From Owenia fusiformis (lineage: Eukaryota > Annelida > Polychaeta > Sabellida > Oweniidae): a DNA stretch of 64,000 nucleotides. Location: NCBI GenBank assembly GCA_903813345.2, contig CAIIXF020000003.1:10616931-10680930 (forward strand), in the 5' to 3' direction. How positions within the stretch are numbered: the first letter of the stretch is position 1; each line of letters starts with the position of its first letter. The translations under genes were made by a program, and so were the position numbers. This document shows positions 1 through 11,749 of the stretch, piece after piece. Under the pieces are notes generated by a model, which made no database searches, was not told the origin of the DNA, and worked only from the letters and a program-made list of their open reading frames with translations.

Positions 1-94
1 ATGTTAATAACAACAGCAACATTTACTATACACATTATCATGCTCTTATCAAAAGCCAAACAAAAATGAAATCAAGTTTACATCCAATTTACAC

Positions 95-1075
95 TTAGTT
101 TACATCTGACCTTGGTGTATACTTAGATGTTAACTTTCCCTCAAGTAAATAGGTATTTACTAGCAGAAAGTATACACTGATTTACTAGGTGTAAACTTGA
201 CTTAGAATTTGTTAAAAGTGAAAACTAGGTGTAAACTATACTCAGAAAAAATCAAATATTGGTCAAGATGTAAACTAAGTGTATACTTGACTTTGGAATC
301 CTGATTCCAAACGAGGTCAGCCTCTCTTTCAATCAAAGCTGGTTTAGCCATTTTGGTTTTGGTAAGTCTTCACAAAATCCTATAACATGGTTTTACTTTA
401 CTTAAATTTGGTGTCAACTTTACCATTAGGTATTAGTTGTACATTTGGTCCAGTTTCATCGTCATCGGTCATGTAGTTAGCTATTTTATTCAGATTCAAA
501 TTTCTTTTCAATATCTTGAATTATGATGTGACAATGACACTCATTTACATATTCACATTTTTCCCCAAAAAACATGTATATATGTGTCTTTGAGCCATTC
601 AAAATGATATATAACTTATTCTAGGTGAAAATATTAAGATGGTATGTGTATTCAAATTAAATGGTGTGTAGTGAAAATATCAAAACAATCAGGTAAGCAC
701 AAAAGGTAAAGATTCAATTGATTCTCTCCCCCCATAGACAAGCAGTTAGCATTTCACGAATTAAAGATTGGTGAACTAAGATGTAAACTAAGTTTAAAAT
801 CTGACCAATCAGGTGTAAACTTAGGTGTAAATTAGCTCATTTGCATGTGAAATTGGTCACCTATTTACTGGGTGTAAACTAAGTATAAACTGGGTGTAAA
901 CTAATGTGTAAACTGAGTGCGAACTTGATGTAAACTAGATGTAAACTCAAATGTAAATTGGGTGTATACATCGGTGTAAACTAAGGTGTGAACTAGCTCA
1001 TTTGCATATGAAATTGGTCACTTATTTACTGGGTGTAAACTAAGTATAAAATGAGTGTAAATTATAGGTGTAAAG
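95..1075. repeat. Degenerate GTGTAAAC minisatellite
   Basis: Short, poorly ordered copies of a motif close to GGTGTAAACTAAGT recur throughout this kilobase, most densely at 780-1075. A longer block that includes AGCTCATTTGCAT and AAATTGGTCA recurs at about 830-900 and 990-1050, so there is also a higher-order unit of roughly 160 bases. No coding potential was seen. The repeat lies in the intron that would follow the minus-strand exon at 1206-1350. Confidence 0.6.
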
Positions 1076-1205
1076 CCTTTGTAAATTTTGATGTCTCAAC
1101 TTAGTACACAGCACAGTAATGTTAACAAAAAAACTAACAATAAAAGTAAATATATAAATGTGTTTTTTTAGAAAATCAAACGATTGTAAACATGGTGTCA
1201 CTTAC

Positions 1206-1350
1206 CACAACCTTCAAGTTTTCCTTTGTCATTTGGAGATATTGCATGAATAATAGCACTATTCCCTTGGTTCATATGCTGGACACCATTTGAGTGAACT
1301 TGTGTTAAAAATACACTAACGCAAAGCACAACTCTATTGATTCCTGCCAT
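1206..1350 (-). CDS. First coding exon of a secreted or membrane protein (signal peptide)
   Basis: Read on the minus strand, a TTTTACAG acceptor ends at 1362. The exon starts at 1361, the first ATG is at 1350-1348, and the exon ends at 1206 just before a GTAAG donor (1205-1201). It encodes 48 residues plus one base (phase 1). The N-terminus MAGINRVVLCVSVFLTQVHS has a basic residue, a hydrophobic core and a small-residue cleavage region, as in a signal peptide. The mature part continues with NGVQHMNQGN and ends in KGKLEGC. The acceptor before the ATG implies an upstream non-coding exon at higher coordinates. The remaining exons lie left of base 1. I do not recognise the family, so this is annotated only as the start of a secretory-pathway protein. 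The splice signals and uninterrupted frame argue for a real exon, but the short length limits certainty. Confidence 0.55.
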
Positions 1351-1361
1351 GCCTGGTTGAT

Positions 1362-1916
1362 CTGTAAAATACATACTGAAATATTAATTAATTTAAAGAA
1401 TGGTTACAAGAACACAAATGTGTACAACATGTCCCCGCCAATGGGTGATCCTATGTACATCCTGAATGCTTAACAATAATCAGTTGAAAACACATGATTT
1501 TAAAAGAAAAATCCAATGTGGCCACCAAAGCTGGACTGCCCAAAAACTAAGTGGTTTTAGATTTTCATACAGAATCTTTCCTGAAGATTTGAAATCAATC
1601 TGTCAACTGGTTTGCCAGTAAACGTAACATTTGAAATCCGTCAAATAATTAACCTGAAAACACATAGACAAGACTTTGCAGACAAGATCAAGAAAATGGC
1701 TGCCTTAACATACCAAGAATGCCAAAAAACAAAAAAGTTCTAGATTTTCTTTCTTAGAATCATGCATCCCTGAAAATTTGAAATTGACCTGTCAAATGGT
1801 TTTTCTGAGACCCTTTATAGACATGATTTTAGGATGGAAAACACAAAATGGCCACCTTAAAAGTTACGCAGAATGCCAAAAAAGTATTGAGATCTAGATT
1901 TTCATACTACAATCAC
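1362..1916. repeat. Diverged minus-oriented copies of the 165-bp repeat
   Basis: From about 1490 to 1915 the sequence is the reverse complement of the 165-bp unit that forms the array at 28.8-31.1 kb. Shared blocks include the AAAATGGC stretch, AGAATGCCAAAAAA, TCTAGATTTTCATAC and TTTGAAAT. About three degraded units are visible. Nothing gene-like was seen at 1362-1490. Confidence 0.5.
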
Positions 1917-2105
1917 AAAATGTGCCCAATATAATGCTCTAAATGATACAATCTTTGAAATTTTATAAAATTGTCTGAAACAAAAATGGCGGTCATAAAA
2001 AAGAAAATAGATCGCTTTTCAAATCAGTTTTTTCATTTTTTTCTTTTACTATATATCAAATTTTCAAAGATTGTATCATTTAGAGCAATATATCGGGCAC
2101 ATTTT
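1917..2105. mobile_element. Short inverted-repeat element (MITE-like), 189 bp
   Basis: The ends AAAATGTGCCC and GGGCACATTTT are complementary. The complementarity runs about 50 bases inward through ATGATACAATCTTTGAAA and its reverse complement, with an AT-rich centre. There is no ORF. No clear TSD was found, so the exact ends are uncertain. Confidence 0.55.
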
Positions 2106-3188
2106 CTGAAAAATTCAAAAGATTCTGTTCAGTGACCTTTCCTACCTCCTACTTTTAGCTATTTTTCAGTCACATTTTCAGAGGGCTGAAAGCAGGCCTG
2201 TCAACTGTCGGGCTTGAGCAAGCTATTGGTAGCACTTTCATATTGGCACCCAGAAAAAATGCAAGGCAATTAAGATACAGATGGGAAATCAGTCTTATTA
2301 ATTAGGTATATCCAATATATGTCTGAGGAAGATATCATTTTTTTGAAAGATGAATGATAATTTTTTTATAAATTTTCATGTATCGAAATATGCCTTATTC
2401 TCTATGTAACAAATTCCCAAGAAAAAATCCACATTTACATATATACTTCAAGCATGTACTTGAATAGAGTAAGTTAAAGTAATTTGACTGCTTTGGAAAG
2501 ATTAAGGAATTTGCTTTAAAATGATATGCAACAAGTGTGTCCATAATAGTGTATAGAGTTTTTATAACCGCTAGTTGCACACAACAGTTGGTGTAACATT
2601 TCATTGTAAATTCTATGTTAAAAAAGACAGAATTTTTCAACATATTTTCCAATCTTTGCTTACTGTTCTTTTAGGATGATATCAAAAGTACTGAATGTTA
2701 AAATTCTGTCATTAAAAAAATTATAGAAAAGGCTGTAGTGGTTCCTGAGATATATGGCTCTCAAAATAACTAACTGATTTTCCGACACGCAAATGTCTTT
2801 TCCGAAGAGCATGTGTATTTTAAGACTGAAGTAATATGATACACTAAAAACTATTTTAAAACAAAATGCATTTAGTTTCTTGAATATTCAAAACAAATAA
2901 GTAGCTTTGAACTGTCATATATACCTGTAAAATCAATTTTAAAATTCCGACACAAGAAAAAAGTCCTTTCCGAAGAGCTCTTCGGAAAAGACAAACTCTG
3001 TCAAAACAGTGCATTTACCAACAATATTAAAGAGAAACACACTGGAATATATTTTCTAATGAACTTTTATACATAAAATATCTTTACTGAAGTAACTAAG
3101 ACTTAAACAGGAACTACAAAAGTAAATGTGTCCTTTCCGAAGAGCAATCCAATCTCTGATTAGGAATGCAGTATTGGATGTCTATAAC
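2106..3188. other. Non-coding stretch with a recurring CCGAAGAGC motif
   Basis: No coding exon is supported here. A 17-bp match to the terminus of the CAGGCCTGTCAACT family occurs alone at 2193-2209. TTTCCGAAGAGC occurs near 2799, 2969 and 3133, and the middle copy forms a palindrome centred on GAGCTC. The first two copies follow a CCGACAC sequence, so a longer unit of roughly 170 bases has been repeated. Another copy lies at 5534-5549. Confidence 0.4.
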
Positions 3189-3196
3189 TAACTTTT

Positions 3197-4605
3197 GGGT
3201 TTTCGGAAAAGACCGACCCCACCGACCACCGACCGGTCGGTGTTTTCCATAGGTAGCCTCAAAACAGGGTTTGAAAAAATATGTAAAAGACCGACCACTA
3301 TGTAAAAGACCGACCAAAAGAAAAAAGCCTGCCTTGACACTGACCAATTTTACAGGAAAACAATATTCCTGTTTCTGTCCGTACGTAGGCTATGTCTGTT
3401 CGCCGTAACCGGGCAGAAGAGAAAAATTCTAAATTGTTAATCACATTCCCGGTCTGGGCAAGTCCATGAAGTTCGTAAAGTTGTAGCTACGTTCATCCAG
3501 TTCGGACACAGTTTAAAACCAGTTCGGCAACGTTTTAAAGAACGCAGTGACAACTTGTTTGGTGTGATAGCTATATTTGTTAATTAAGCTGCAAACAGAA
3601 CCGGTTGGTTTACTCACGACCTGAATTTACGCCTGACTGCACAACGCCGTAATACGTTTCTAGTAGGATTGAAGTTCGCCGTGTGTCCAGATCGTTCTGC
3701 GTTCTTTAAAAACATGAGTATAATGATTCCCGTTGACACCAACGTAAAATTGAAAATCTCCCGTTGTAAACAGGAAAATAAAGCTGATCTGATATCTGAA
3801 GTAGACTAAGTAGCGCTTGCTTTTTATGCGTGCTATATACATTACTGTATTAATTCATTGACTTTGCGTTCACGGTTACGTTGCGAAAAACATCGCTAGC
3901 TTAACCTCTCCAAAGTTTAAACGGACCCTAAACGGTTCTTAGTACGTCAAATCCGTTCGTGCACAGTTAAAGTCCGTTTTCGAGAACGTAGTGAGAACTA
4001 GTTTGGTGTGATAGTAGGGTAAGAGGAGTCCCACTTATTTGTTTTTAAGATTTCAAGATTTTAACTGCAGGAATTTCAGGTGAAATAACGTCCATTCAGA
4101 GTTTATTTTTGCTAAACAGCTAAATGTAGGTCCGTGATCGTTGGAAACGTCTCTGCAATAAACGATCAACCTAAAGAATACACTTATCTGCTTATAAGAA
4201 AGATTAATTACATGTAGTTGCTGAAGCACACATGCCGTTACTATGGCAACCACAGATACAATTTTTATCCAATATACCTCAGATTTTAACAAATCATAGG
4301 GGACACATTTGGACACCTTTTGGTGAATTTTCATGGAAAAAAGAGTAATAAATGTTGAAATGCCAGACTCATTCCTGGAACTTATGGACCACCCTGTAGT
4401 TTTCCAATTTATGTGTAATCACAAACCATTTTTATATTCATATTGGTTTCTAAATGAGGGGATAAGATTCAGGAACATGTGGAATCTATTTCAAGACACT
4501 TTTATGCTTTCTACACTTTCTACGCCGACCAAGCACCGACCTGTCACCTCGTGGACCCAACTGTGGAGAGTGACTGGTCGGTGGTCGGTCTTTTCCGAAA
4601 ACCCC
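3197..4605 (+). mobile_element. Non-autonomous DNA transposon, 8-bp TSD, CCGACC-rich ends (copy 1)
   Basis: Perfect 8-bp direct repeats TAACTTTT flank the element at 3189-3196 and 4606-4613. The inverted termini start (G)GGGTTTTCGGAAAAGACC and continue into repeated CCGACCAC units. The 1.4-kb interior has no transposase frame. The 8-bp TSD fits hAT, Merlin or P-type superfamilies, and the GGG start is not typical of hAT. A second copy in the opposite orientation lies at 37887-39396. Confidence 0.8.
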
Positions 4606-4623
4606 TAACTTTTCTACTGATGT

Positions 4624-5082
4624 CAGGCCTGTCAACTGTCCCGCAATTTGCGTATTTGTCACGCATTTGCTGAAGAATTTGAAGTCACGCTAGTTATTTT
4701 TGCGTGACAGAAAATGTCACGCAAATACGCATTTTACCTGGTAATTGTCAAGCAAAAATATTTCTGTAGAAAATTTTCTAAAAAAGATCGTCTACACAGC
4801 AAAAATACGAACGACGGGAAAAAACGTACGCATTTCGTTCGGACTTTTCACGCGAATTACGGATATGTCACGCATTCCGTTCGAAATTTTTCGTATCTAC
4901 CCCCCGCGAGCGCGAAAAATTTGAGGTGTTAAAAATTTGGCAAGATGTAATAAAATTTAAACCAAGGTGTTCAAAATTTGGATCAAGGTGTTCAGATTTG
5001 GACCAAGGTGTCCACATTTTGAGGGGAGGTGTTCAACATTTCCAAGTCACTCATGTTAGGTGTTCCCAAGTTGACAGGCCTG
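4624..5082 (+). mobile_element. MITE with CAGGCCTGTCAACT termini, 6-bp TSD (copy A)
   Basis: The ends CAGGCCTGTCAACT and AGTTGACAGGCCTG are exact inverted repeats. TGATGT is duplicated at 4618-4623 and 5083-5088. The left third contains a hairpin built on GCGTATTTG and CAAATACGC. The right third is a run of about 25-base units of the type AAGGTGTTCAAAATTTGG. Short open frames inside recur in every copy but show no protein similarity, so they are not annotated. Confidence 0.85.
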
Positions 5083-5088
5083 TGATGT

Positions 5089-5588
5089 ATAAAGGCATTA
5101 GCACAATGTTTACAAATATTACATTGAATCTTGGACAGTACTGTAAAACCCTTTAAAACACTCAAGTGTAAAACTGCAAATGAAGAATGCCGCAAATATA
5201 AAATTGTATCTTCATCACTATTTTTCTTGTGATAATAGGTTCAATTCACTGACAATTACCACCAACAATTGTGTCGTTTCATAGGCCTATGTGTCCCTGG
5301 CCCAGTAGCTAAAGAACTATAAGTACATTCATGATAGCCTTAAAGTGATGACTTAAATGATGTTCTGCCCTATTATCACCCATATATTTACCTATGAAAA
5401 ATCGCAGATAATGTTGTAATCTGTGGTAAATCTTGAAACATAAATACACGAATAGAAACAAATGTACAATCACCGAAAATTGCTCCCACAAATTCAATCT
5501 ATTTAACAGTATTTGGCAATACACTTAAAAATGTCCTTTCCGAAGAGCTTTGGACAAGTGTAGTTTAGTCATATTTTACACATATATA
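5089..5588. other. Unassigned non-coding sequence
   Basis: About 500 bases between two MITE copies. Only the recurrent CCGAAGAGC motif (5534-5549) is recognisable. No exon or structured repeat was seen. Confidence 0.4.
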
Positions 5589-5985
5589 CAGGCCTGTCAA
5601 CTGTCCCGCAATTTGCGTATTTGTCACGCATTTGCTGAAGAATTTGAAGTCACGCCAGTTATTTTTGCGTGACAGAAAATGTCACGCAAATACGCATTTT
5701 ACCTGGTAATTGTCAAGCAAAAATATTTCTGTAGAAAAATTTCTAAAAAAGATCGTCTACACAGCAAAAATACGAACGCCGGAAAAAAATGTACGCATTT
5801 CGTTCGGACTTTTCACGCGAATTACGTATATGTCACGCATTCCGTTCCAAATTTTTCGTACCTACCAAGGTGTTCAAAATTTTGATCAAGGTGTTCAGAT
5901 TTGGACCAAGGTGTCCACATTTTGAGGGGAGGTGTTCAACATTTCCAAGTCACTCATGTTAGGTGTTCCCAAGTTGACAGGCCTG
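5589..5985 (+). mobile_element. MITE with CAGGCCTGTCAACT termini (copy B, internally deleted)
   Basis: Same family and orientation as the copy at 4624, but lacking the roughly 60 bases around the GCGCGAAAAAT segment. The flanks (TATATA and TGAAAG) do not match, so the TSD is lost or this is a recombinant copy. Confidence 0.8.
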
Positions 5986-7389
5986 TGAAAGGGTTATTTC
6001 ATCATGTTTATAGGGTCATTCTGACCAAGAACATTGTGACCCTGGACATGTAAATGGTATATGGAACTAGTTGAATTGACTGGATAGTCCTCCAGATAAC
6101 TGCAAAGTTCTGATCAAATCTGATCAGCTCTGGAAAACTCGTTAGTGTTCAAGTTGACAGATTATTTAGATAAGATGTAAGTTATGGGTTTGTCTTCTTG
6201 GTTTTAGTCTAGAGTGAACTCACTGTCCTCCTCTCATAGACAGATTGCAGTCTGTTTCAATGTATTTTTAAAGGCAAATATCTAGTGTTCTTTGAAGTAT
6301 TCAAGACTAAATAAGATGTTACTAGTATACAATACAGGTACTATACTACCCAGAGACAGATATAATATTTACTCCAGTTTCAAGTATTCAAATTCTAAAA
6401 TGAAAAATAGAGTACCAAATTTCATTTGGTATAATTATATTTTTTGATAGAGACAATGGCCATTGTTAAAATTAAATAAACATGAGATTATTAATTTATT
6501 AGGGTAGTTTATACTTCATGCCGAGTTCACACTTCAAAACTAAGTTGAATTCAGATGTCATCTTGAAAATAGAATGAGCCTAAATAAATAAATTCCATAA
6601 TGATCAAATTATGATACCTTTATTACTTAATGTAAGATGAGGTAATTTGAGTGTGAGGGAGGGTGGGGAAGTATTTTTGCATGAATTTAACAAATGAACC
6701 ACCCCCTTCCAGTCACAAAATCCTGGCTATTGTAAGCCACATAATATGATGAAGGCAGATGAATATCAGTCAGTCAAGCTAGTTTTCTATCTAAATCACA
6801 ATGTGATATTGTGCAGGTAGAGCTTTTTTTATTTTATTGCCTAATATATAGGAATTTGCAGGATATGAAGTTTAAAAATGGAAATGTCTATAGGGGCGTA
6901 GCCAGCTTTCAGTCAGGGCATGGGGGGGGGGTGCAATCGCCAAAAAAAATCCATTTTCACTCAGGGGATGTGATTGTGGCATAAGAATCCAGATTTATCT
7001 TGAATTTTACAAAAAATTATGCAACTTCCTTCATAATAAATTGAGCTAGAAGCTTCAAATAAAAAGCATTTAATTTAAAGCTCTTTTCTTCTCATGGTTA
7101 TATTTTATTGGTAATGGGGGGGGGTGCGGTCACCAATTGCACCCCCCCCATGCCTATGTCTAATTGAAATGTAAAAACTCTGCATTGAACTACAAGTATT
7201 AAAAGTTGCTTTCAAATTCAAATAGCTGAATACAGATATTCTATCTACTAGTATACTCATATGAACAGAGATATAGAATTTCAAACTGAAACATTAAGAT
7301 AATCTGTTCTGTCATTGAAACAATATTTATGGCCAGCTAAATTTCTGAGAATTTATTGTGTTTCATTTGTTTACTCCTGGACTATGTAG
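5986..7389. other. Non-coding spacer with GGGGTGC-type repeat
   Basis: No exon is supported. At about 6893-7160 there is a repeat with G-rich and C-rich ends, a long G run near 6921 and a C run near 7142, bounded by sequences resembling GGCGTAGCC. Similar G/C-run repeats occur near 10.8-11.0 kb and 15.55-15.93 kb. The segment at about 5990-6110 is repeated, diverged, at about 8100-8205. Confidence 0.4.
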
Positions 7390-7807
7390 CAGGCCTGTCA
7401 ACTTGGGAACACCTAACATGAGTGACTTGGAAATGTTGAACACCTCCCCTCAAAATGTGGACACCTTGGTCCAAATCTGAACACCTTGATCCAAATTTTG
7501 AACACCTTGGTTTAAATTTTATTACATCTTGCCAAATTTTGAACACCTCAAATTTTTCCTGACATATCCGTAATTCGCGTGAAAAGTCCGAACGAAATGC
7601 GTACGTTTTTTTCCCGTCGTTCGTATTTTTGCTGTGTAGACGATCTTTTTTAGAAAATTTTCTACAGAAATATTTTTGCTTGACAATTACCAGGTAAAAT
7701 GCGTATTTGCGTGACATTTTCTGTCACGCAAAAATAACTGGCGTGACTTCAAATTCTTCAGCAAATGCGTGACAAATACGCAAATTGCGGGACAGTTGAC
7801 AGGCCTG
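7390..7807 (-). mobile_element. MITE with CAGGCCTGTCAACT termini, 6-bp TSD (copy C)
   Basis: Same family as the copy at 4624 but on the opposite strand. TSD ATGTAG is at 7384-7389 and 7808-7813. It is very similar to copy A, suggesting recent activity. Confidence 0.85.
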
Positions 7808-8802
7808 ATGTAGGTCAAAACAGAACTCTGTTATCTTTGTTCAAAAAATGTCTAAAAAAGCAATATGTTGGGTTTGTGTAAAAAACCGGGTGACCGGGTA
7901 ACCGGGTAACTGGGTGACCGGGTACTTAACGTTCCTAGCAGGGTTAGGAATTTTTATTTATTTATAATGTTGGATCTGGACGATACATGTACGTTATTTT
8001 CGACGTCACATTTTGAGGTTATTTCACATCGTAAGAACGTTTTGACAACGTAACTTAACTTTTAACGTTAAAATAACGTTGGTAATGAACCGATTTAGTG
8101 AGAACATATCATCATGTTTCATCATGTTTATGGTCATTCTGACCATTTTCATTGTGTTCCCGGTCATGTAAATGATATGTGGAACTAGTTAAACTGACTG
8201 GAGGTCCAAACAGAACTCTGTTACCTTTGGTTCAAAAAATTTTCAAAATCCAGCATGGTTTTGACATTTTTTGTTTTGTCATTTCCTTTTAACTTCCAAA
8301 GCAACTTAATGGACAAAATAGAATTTCTTACATATTTCTCTATCTTGTTAACTAGATAACAAATTATGATATTGGTGAACTCGACAGAGATTAACATAAT
8401 ATTATTTGAAGCGTTTTTCAGAAAATTTTGAAACCGCCATCTTGAAAACATGTTGTAATGTTGAACCCATGCAGTGATTATGTGTCTTGACATTTTACAA
8501 TTTGTTGCTCCGCTGAGATTTTTACCTAAAAACACATCAAATACAATGTTGATTACCAATTTCGATGATAAAATCATTTGTAAACGTTATAATTCATGTT
8601 ATGTCAAAGTTTTGGCGTTGTTGATTGTATTACAGATCGTATTAATTTCTGAAGCTTTCTGTGCCCCGGGAATTTTAGCAATATTATAACATTACGTCAG
8701 AGAGGTAGTGAACGTAGGCAACGAACAAAATGAATTTTGAGAATGCTAAATAAGGCTCTTTAGACTACTTAGCTTTTTGGCTAATTAAGCCTTAAAATTT
8801 AA
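7808..8802. other. Non-coding spacer with CCGGGTAAC minisatellite
   Basis: Around 7886-7925 a 9-10-base unit related to CCGGGTAAC is repeated about five times. A block containing ACAGAACTCTGTTA is duplicated at about 7815 and 8208. The segment around 8420-8580 resembles 38,610-38,760, including GGCGGTTTCAAAATTTTC, so it is a dispersed repeat. The 118-codon minus-strand open frame over this segment is therefore not called as a gene. Confidence 0.4.
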
Positions 8803-8811
8803 GGTTCTCCA

Positions 8812-9292
8812 CACGGACGTCAAGTAAGTTTCTGGCGAAAGCCGGAGCATAGATTATTTAAGAGGACTGGAAACAAGAATGACCTACCTTTTTATTTCCC
8901 GAATCTCACCTGAAATTAGATCATCTTGGTGACTGTAACCTGTATAATAGAGTCTCTTTGTATCACATCTGCCTCAATTTTAAAGTTTTATTGGTATTTT
9001 TAAAATGATTTCACTGTTTTTGTGGACTGGTACGATTGGGCCAAGCAAATGGCAGCTGACCTTTTCAAAGTACTTTTAGGACTAATTATCGCAAATGACA
9101 ATAATTTTGGAAACAATTATATTATACTAAATAGATTACTAAGCATCTAAGGTAAGTAAAACTGGATGAACAACTGAGTCAATAGTGATAAATAGGCCAA
9201 CAGGAGTTGGCAGATTTGAAATAGACTGCCATCTTGTTTCCAGTCCTTTATAATCTGCTCCAACTTTCGCCAGAAACTTACTTGATGTCCGT
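8812..9292. mobile_element. Inverted-repeat element, 9-bp TSD, 481 bp
   Basis: GGTTCTCCA is duplicated at 8803-8811 and 9293-9301. The termini ACGGAC(G/A)TCAAGTAAG pair for about 75 bases, including CTGGAAACAAGA and its complement. A 9-bp TSD fits Mutator-like elements, although 8 bp is possible. There is no ORF. Confidence 0.7.
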
Positions 9293-9370
9293 GGTTCTCC
9301 AGCCACTTCGTTAAAAAAACATCAATAATTTTTCTGAAATTACTTTCCTAACCTGTTGTGCCTTCATGTA

Positions 9371-9591
9371 CAGTTGGGGACAAAAATAAATGACAGGTCG
9401 ATTTTCGATCACCATTTCCTAATTATGGTGGTCTGAAAGCCCATAATTTCCAATATTGTCTAAATTTGTATATTTTACATTTTGTATAATCTCATCCACT
9501 GATGTATGGCCTCTTGTAAATTCTCTTATTTTTAACATGGGAAATCCTCACTTCAGCAAATCCACCTGTCATTTATTTATGTCCCCAACTG
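9371..9591. mobile_element. TA-flanked MITE, CAGTTGGGGACA termini, 221 bp
   Basis: The termini CAGTTGGGGACA and TGTCCCCAACTG are reached if the near-identical ends are aligned, and both sides carry TA (9369-9370 and 9592-9593). This is the pattern of Tc1/mariner-derived MITEs. A related element lies at 15254-15464. It is located about 165 bases upstream of the RING-exon ATG. Confidence 0.75.
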
Positions 9592-9756
9592 TATATAAAC
9601 TCACCACTTTATATGCAATGCTTTTCCCAATCCCTTTCACTTACTACTCAATGATGTTGGATGGATCGTCTCTGACTTATTACTTCACGAATGAGATCAA
9701 TCTCCAATAAACCGTTTGATGAACAGGTTATATTGGAATGTCAATCCAAATCGTAG

Positions 9757-10139
9757 ATGATCTTGGTGGGTGTAATGATTGAAATGAAAGTGAAAGCACA
9801 AATTCCCGAGAAAAACATGATTGAAGACTTCCTGCTTCCTGGTTTAAACAGACGCGCACTTTCTTTTGCGCACAATGACATCATTTTTAAGCTGTCTGAT
9901 TGGCTGTTAAGAATTGAAGAAAGAATGGCAGAAATAATCCCAACAAAGTTTGTTTCTCCGGTTAATTTGTATTTACTATGTCCGATATGTTCGAAACTAC
10001 TAGAGGATCCAGTTATAAGTATTATGTGTGGCCACACTTTCTGCAAACGCTGTATTAGGGGGCAGAATGATAATGTAACTTTAAAAACATGCCCGATTGA
10101 CAAACGTGAAATTCACAACAAGGATTTGATTGTCAACAA
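9757..10139 (+). CDS. TRAF7-like RING/TRAF-zinc-finger E3 ubiquitin ligase, exon 1 (RING)
   Basis: Predicted RING-type E3 ubiquitin ligase, which would bind an E2 and transfer ubiquitin to substrates. The frame has C75, C78, C91, H93, C96, C99 and C112, and then Asp115 in a CPID motif in place of the last cysteine. This C3HC3D pattern is shared by TRAF7, RNF41 and RNF151 proteins. The core reads LLCPICSKLLEDPV, then CGHTFCKRC. An in-frame TAG lies immediately before the first ATG (9757). Met57 at 9925 (AGAATGG) has a better start context and would place the RING close to the N-terminus, so the true start is uncertain. The exon ends in phase 2 at 10139 before a GTGAGT donor. Joining to 28318 restores a Lys codon. 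A 4.5-kb transposon begins only 26 bases after the donor boundary. Confidence 0.85.
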
Positions 10140-10524
10140 GTGAGTACAATAATCAAGACAACCAACACAGGCTGGTATCGAAAAATTTGTCCGCTGTGAC
10201 GGAGCGTGCTATTTTGCATAGAAACACTAAAAAAACCACACAAATTATTTTTTTACTCATATGTTTCGCTTTACCATGGGCTTTCAATTACTAACTTCAT
10301 GCATGGGTACATCATTTGCGGGTAACTTTAACTTTTGTTTGAAGTCCAACAATGCTAAGAGTAAAAACTATTGAAAACGGCGTCGGGGTATCATACTCCA
10401 AAATGTACCATTTCTTTTTAATGGTTCAATATAGCGACACGATAATGTTTACATATGTTTTCAGCATAATTCTGAAGGTATAATGATATCTTGATGTATT
10501 GGATATATTCGGAGTGGCTCCAGG

Positions 10525-10637
10525 ACCGACAATTGTCGGTACTGGAGACTGTCCAGGGGTATTTGCTGGGGTACGGACAATTGTCGGCACTCTATCGTCA
10601 ACTAGTAGTGCCAGATAGAGAACCGACAATTGTCGGT
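10525..10637. repeat. ACCGACAATTGTCGGT palindromes
   Basis: The 16-base perfect palindrome ACCGACAATTGTCGGT occurs at 10525-10540 and 10622-10637, and again at 12550-12565. A variant lies near 10574 and half-sites lie near 10671. All are within the 4.5-kb element. Such repeated palindromes could be transposase-binding sites or ends of nested elements; nothing shows which. Confidence 0.6.
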
Positions 10638-10725
10638 ACGCAAGTGGCTGCTACGTGTTTTTGATAGAGAGCCGACAATTTCATAAATAAATGCACTACT
10701 TTTACTTTTAGAAATAACCTCATCA

Positions 10726-10795
10726 CTGGTAGCCTAGTGGTTAGCGAGCACGACTCGAACGCACTCGGTCCCGAGTTCGAATCCCGGCAAGACCT
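10726..10795 (+). pseudogene. tRNA-like sequence (SINE head or tRNA pseudogene)
   Basis: TAGCCTAGTGGTTAG resembles a pol III A box and GTTCGAATC (10775-10783) is a good B box with a T-arm around it. The anticodon arm does not pair convincingly and no 7-bp acceptor stem is seen. It is followed by a long G run. Most likely a tRNA-derived repeat rather than a working tRNA. Confidence 0.45.
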
Positions 10796-11749
10796 ACTTT
10801 TTTCTTTTGAGGGGGGGGGGGGCATAGTGCTTCTTTTGCAGTATGGAATCGTACAGGCATTAACTTGTAGTGAGCCATAATTTATTTCGACAAAAATTGA
10901 TTCAACTTCCATCAAAATTGTCCTACAAGCTTCAATTAAAAAACATTTTAAATCTCTTTTCTTGTTCTATCTAATGGGTCGATATATACAGTTAGGGGAG
11001 GGGATGCTTTCGCCCCCGTCACTCTCTACCCTTACTACGCCATGGCACAGGAGAAATATCTCATTTGGAATATATCACTGTTTACTTTGCGTTTGGTAGC
11101 TCTCTCATGCGAGATGGAATCGTGGCCATTAACTAAGGGAGCCAAATGCAACTTCCATCAAAAATTGTGCTATAAGGTATGAGTACCGTAATCCAACACC
11201 AAATTCGAAAATTCATAACAATACTTTGCACATATGGCGTTCGTGACCAACTATGAAACGCTTACCCCCCATAGTGTTATATATCAAAATGCACCTGTCC
11301 ATATAGGGGTTCGATTGACCTACATCAAATTATAGGGAGTCAGGTTACTTTTTGAGATATCAGCGTCCGTTTATTGTAACTCGCGTTTGCTACCACTTCC
11401 TCAATTCTGATATGACGGGCAAACGCGTAGTAAACATGCTCACGTTCGGAACTATTTTGACCTACATCGCTATTTTCGTAATTCAAATGAAAGTTGAACT
11501 TCTCTTTATTTTGACACCAAATAGTGGCATACTTAAGGTACCCTAGAAAGAGAAGCCAACTATGGGTTATTTAGAACGATACCACAGGTTTTTAAATGGA
11601 CTATATAGGGGTTATACCTTTTGGCGGATGGATATGGAACCTCAGACCATAAGCTTCAAATAAAAAACATTCTAGATATTTTCTTCTATCTAATGGGTAG
11701 CAAACGCCCCTTTCTACGCCTGATCGGCTCAGGAGAAATATCCTGTCTG

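Noticed and set aside
4714-5156. Open frames inside the CAGGCCTGTCAACT elements (also in the 5.7, 7.4 and 40.8 kb copies)
   Set aside because: Identical only because the element is repeated; frames differ in length between copies and end at random.
8221-8577. 118-codon minus-strand frame
   Set aside because: Part of it matches a dispersed repeat at 38.6 kb in which the frame is not kept.
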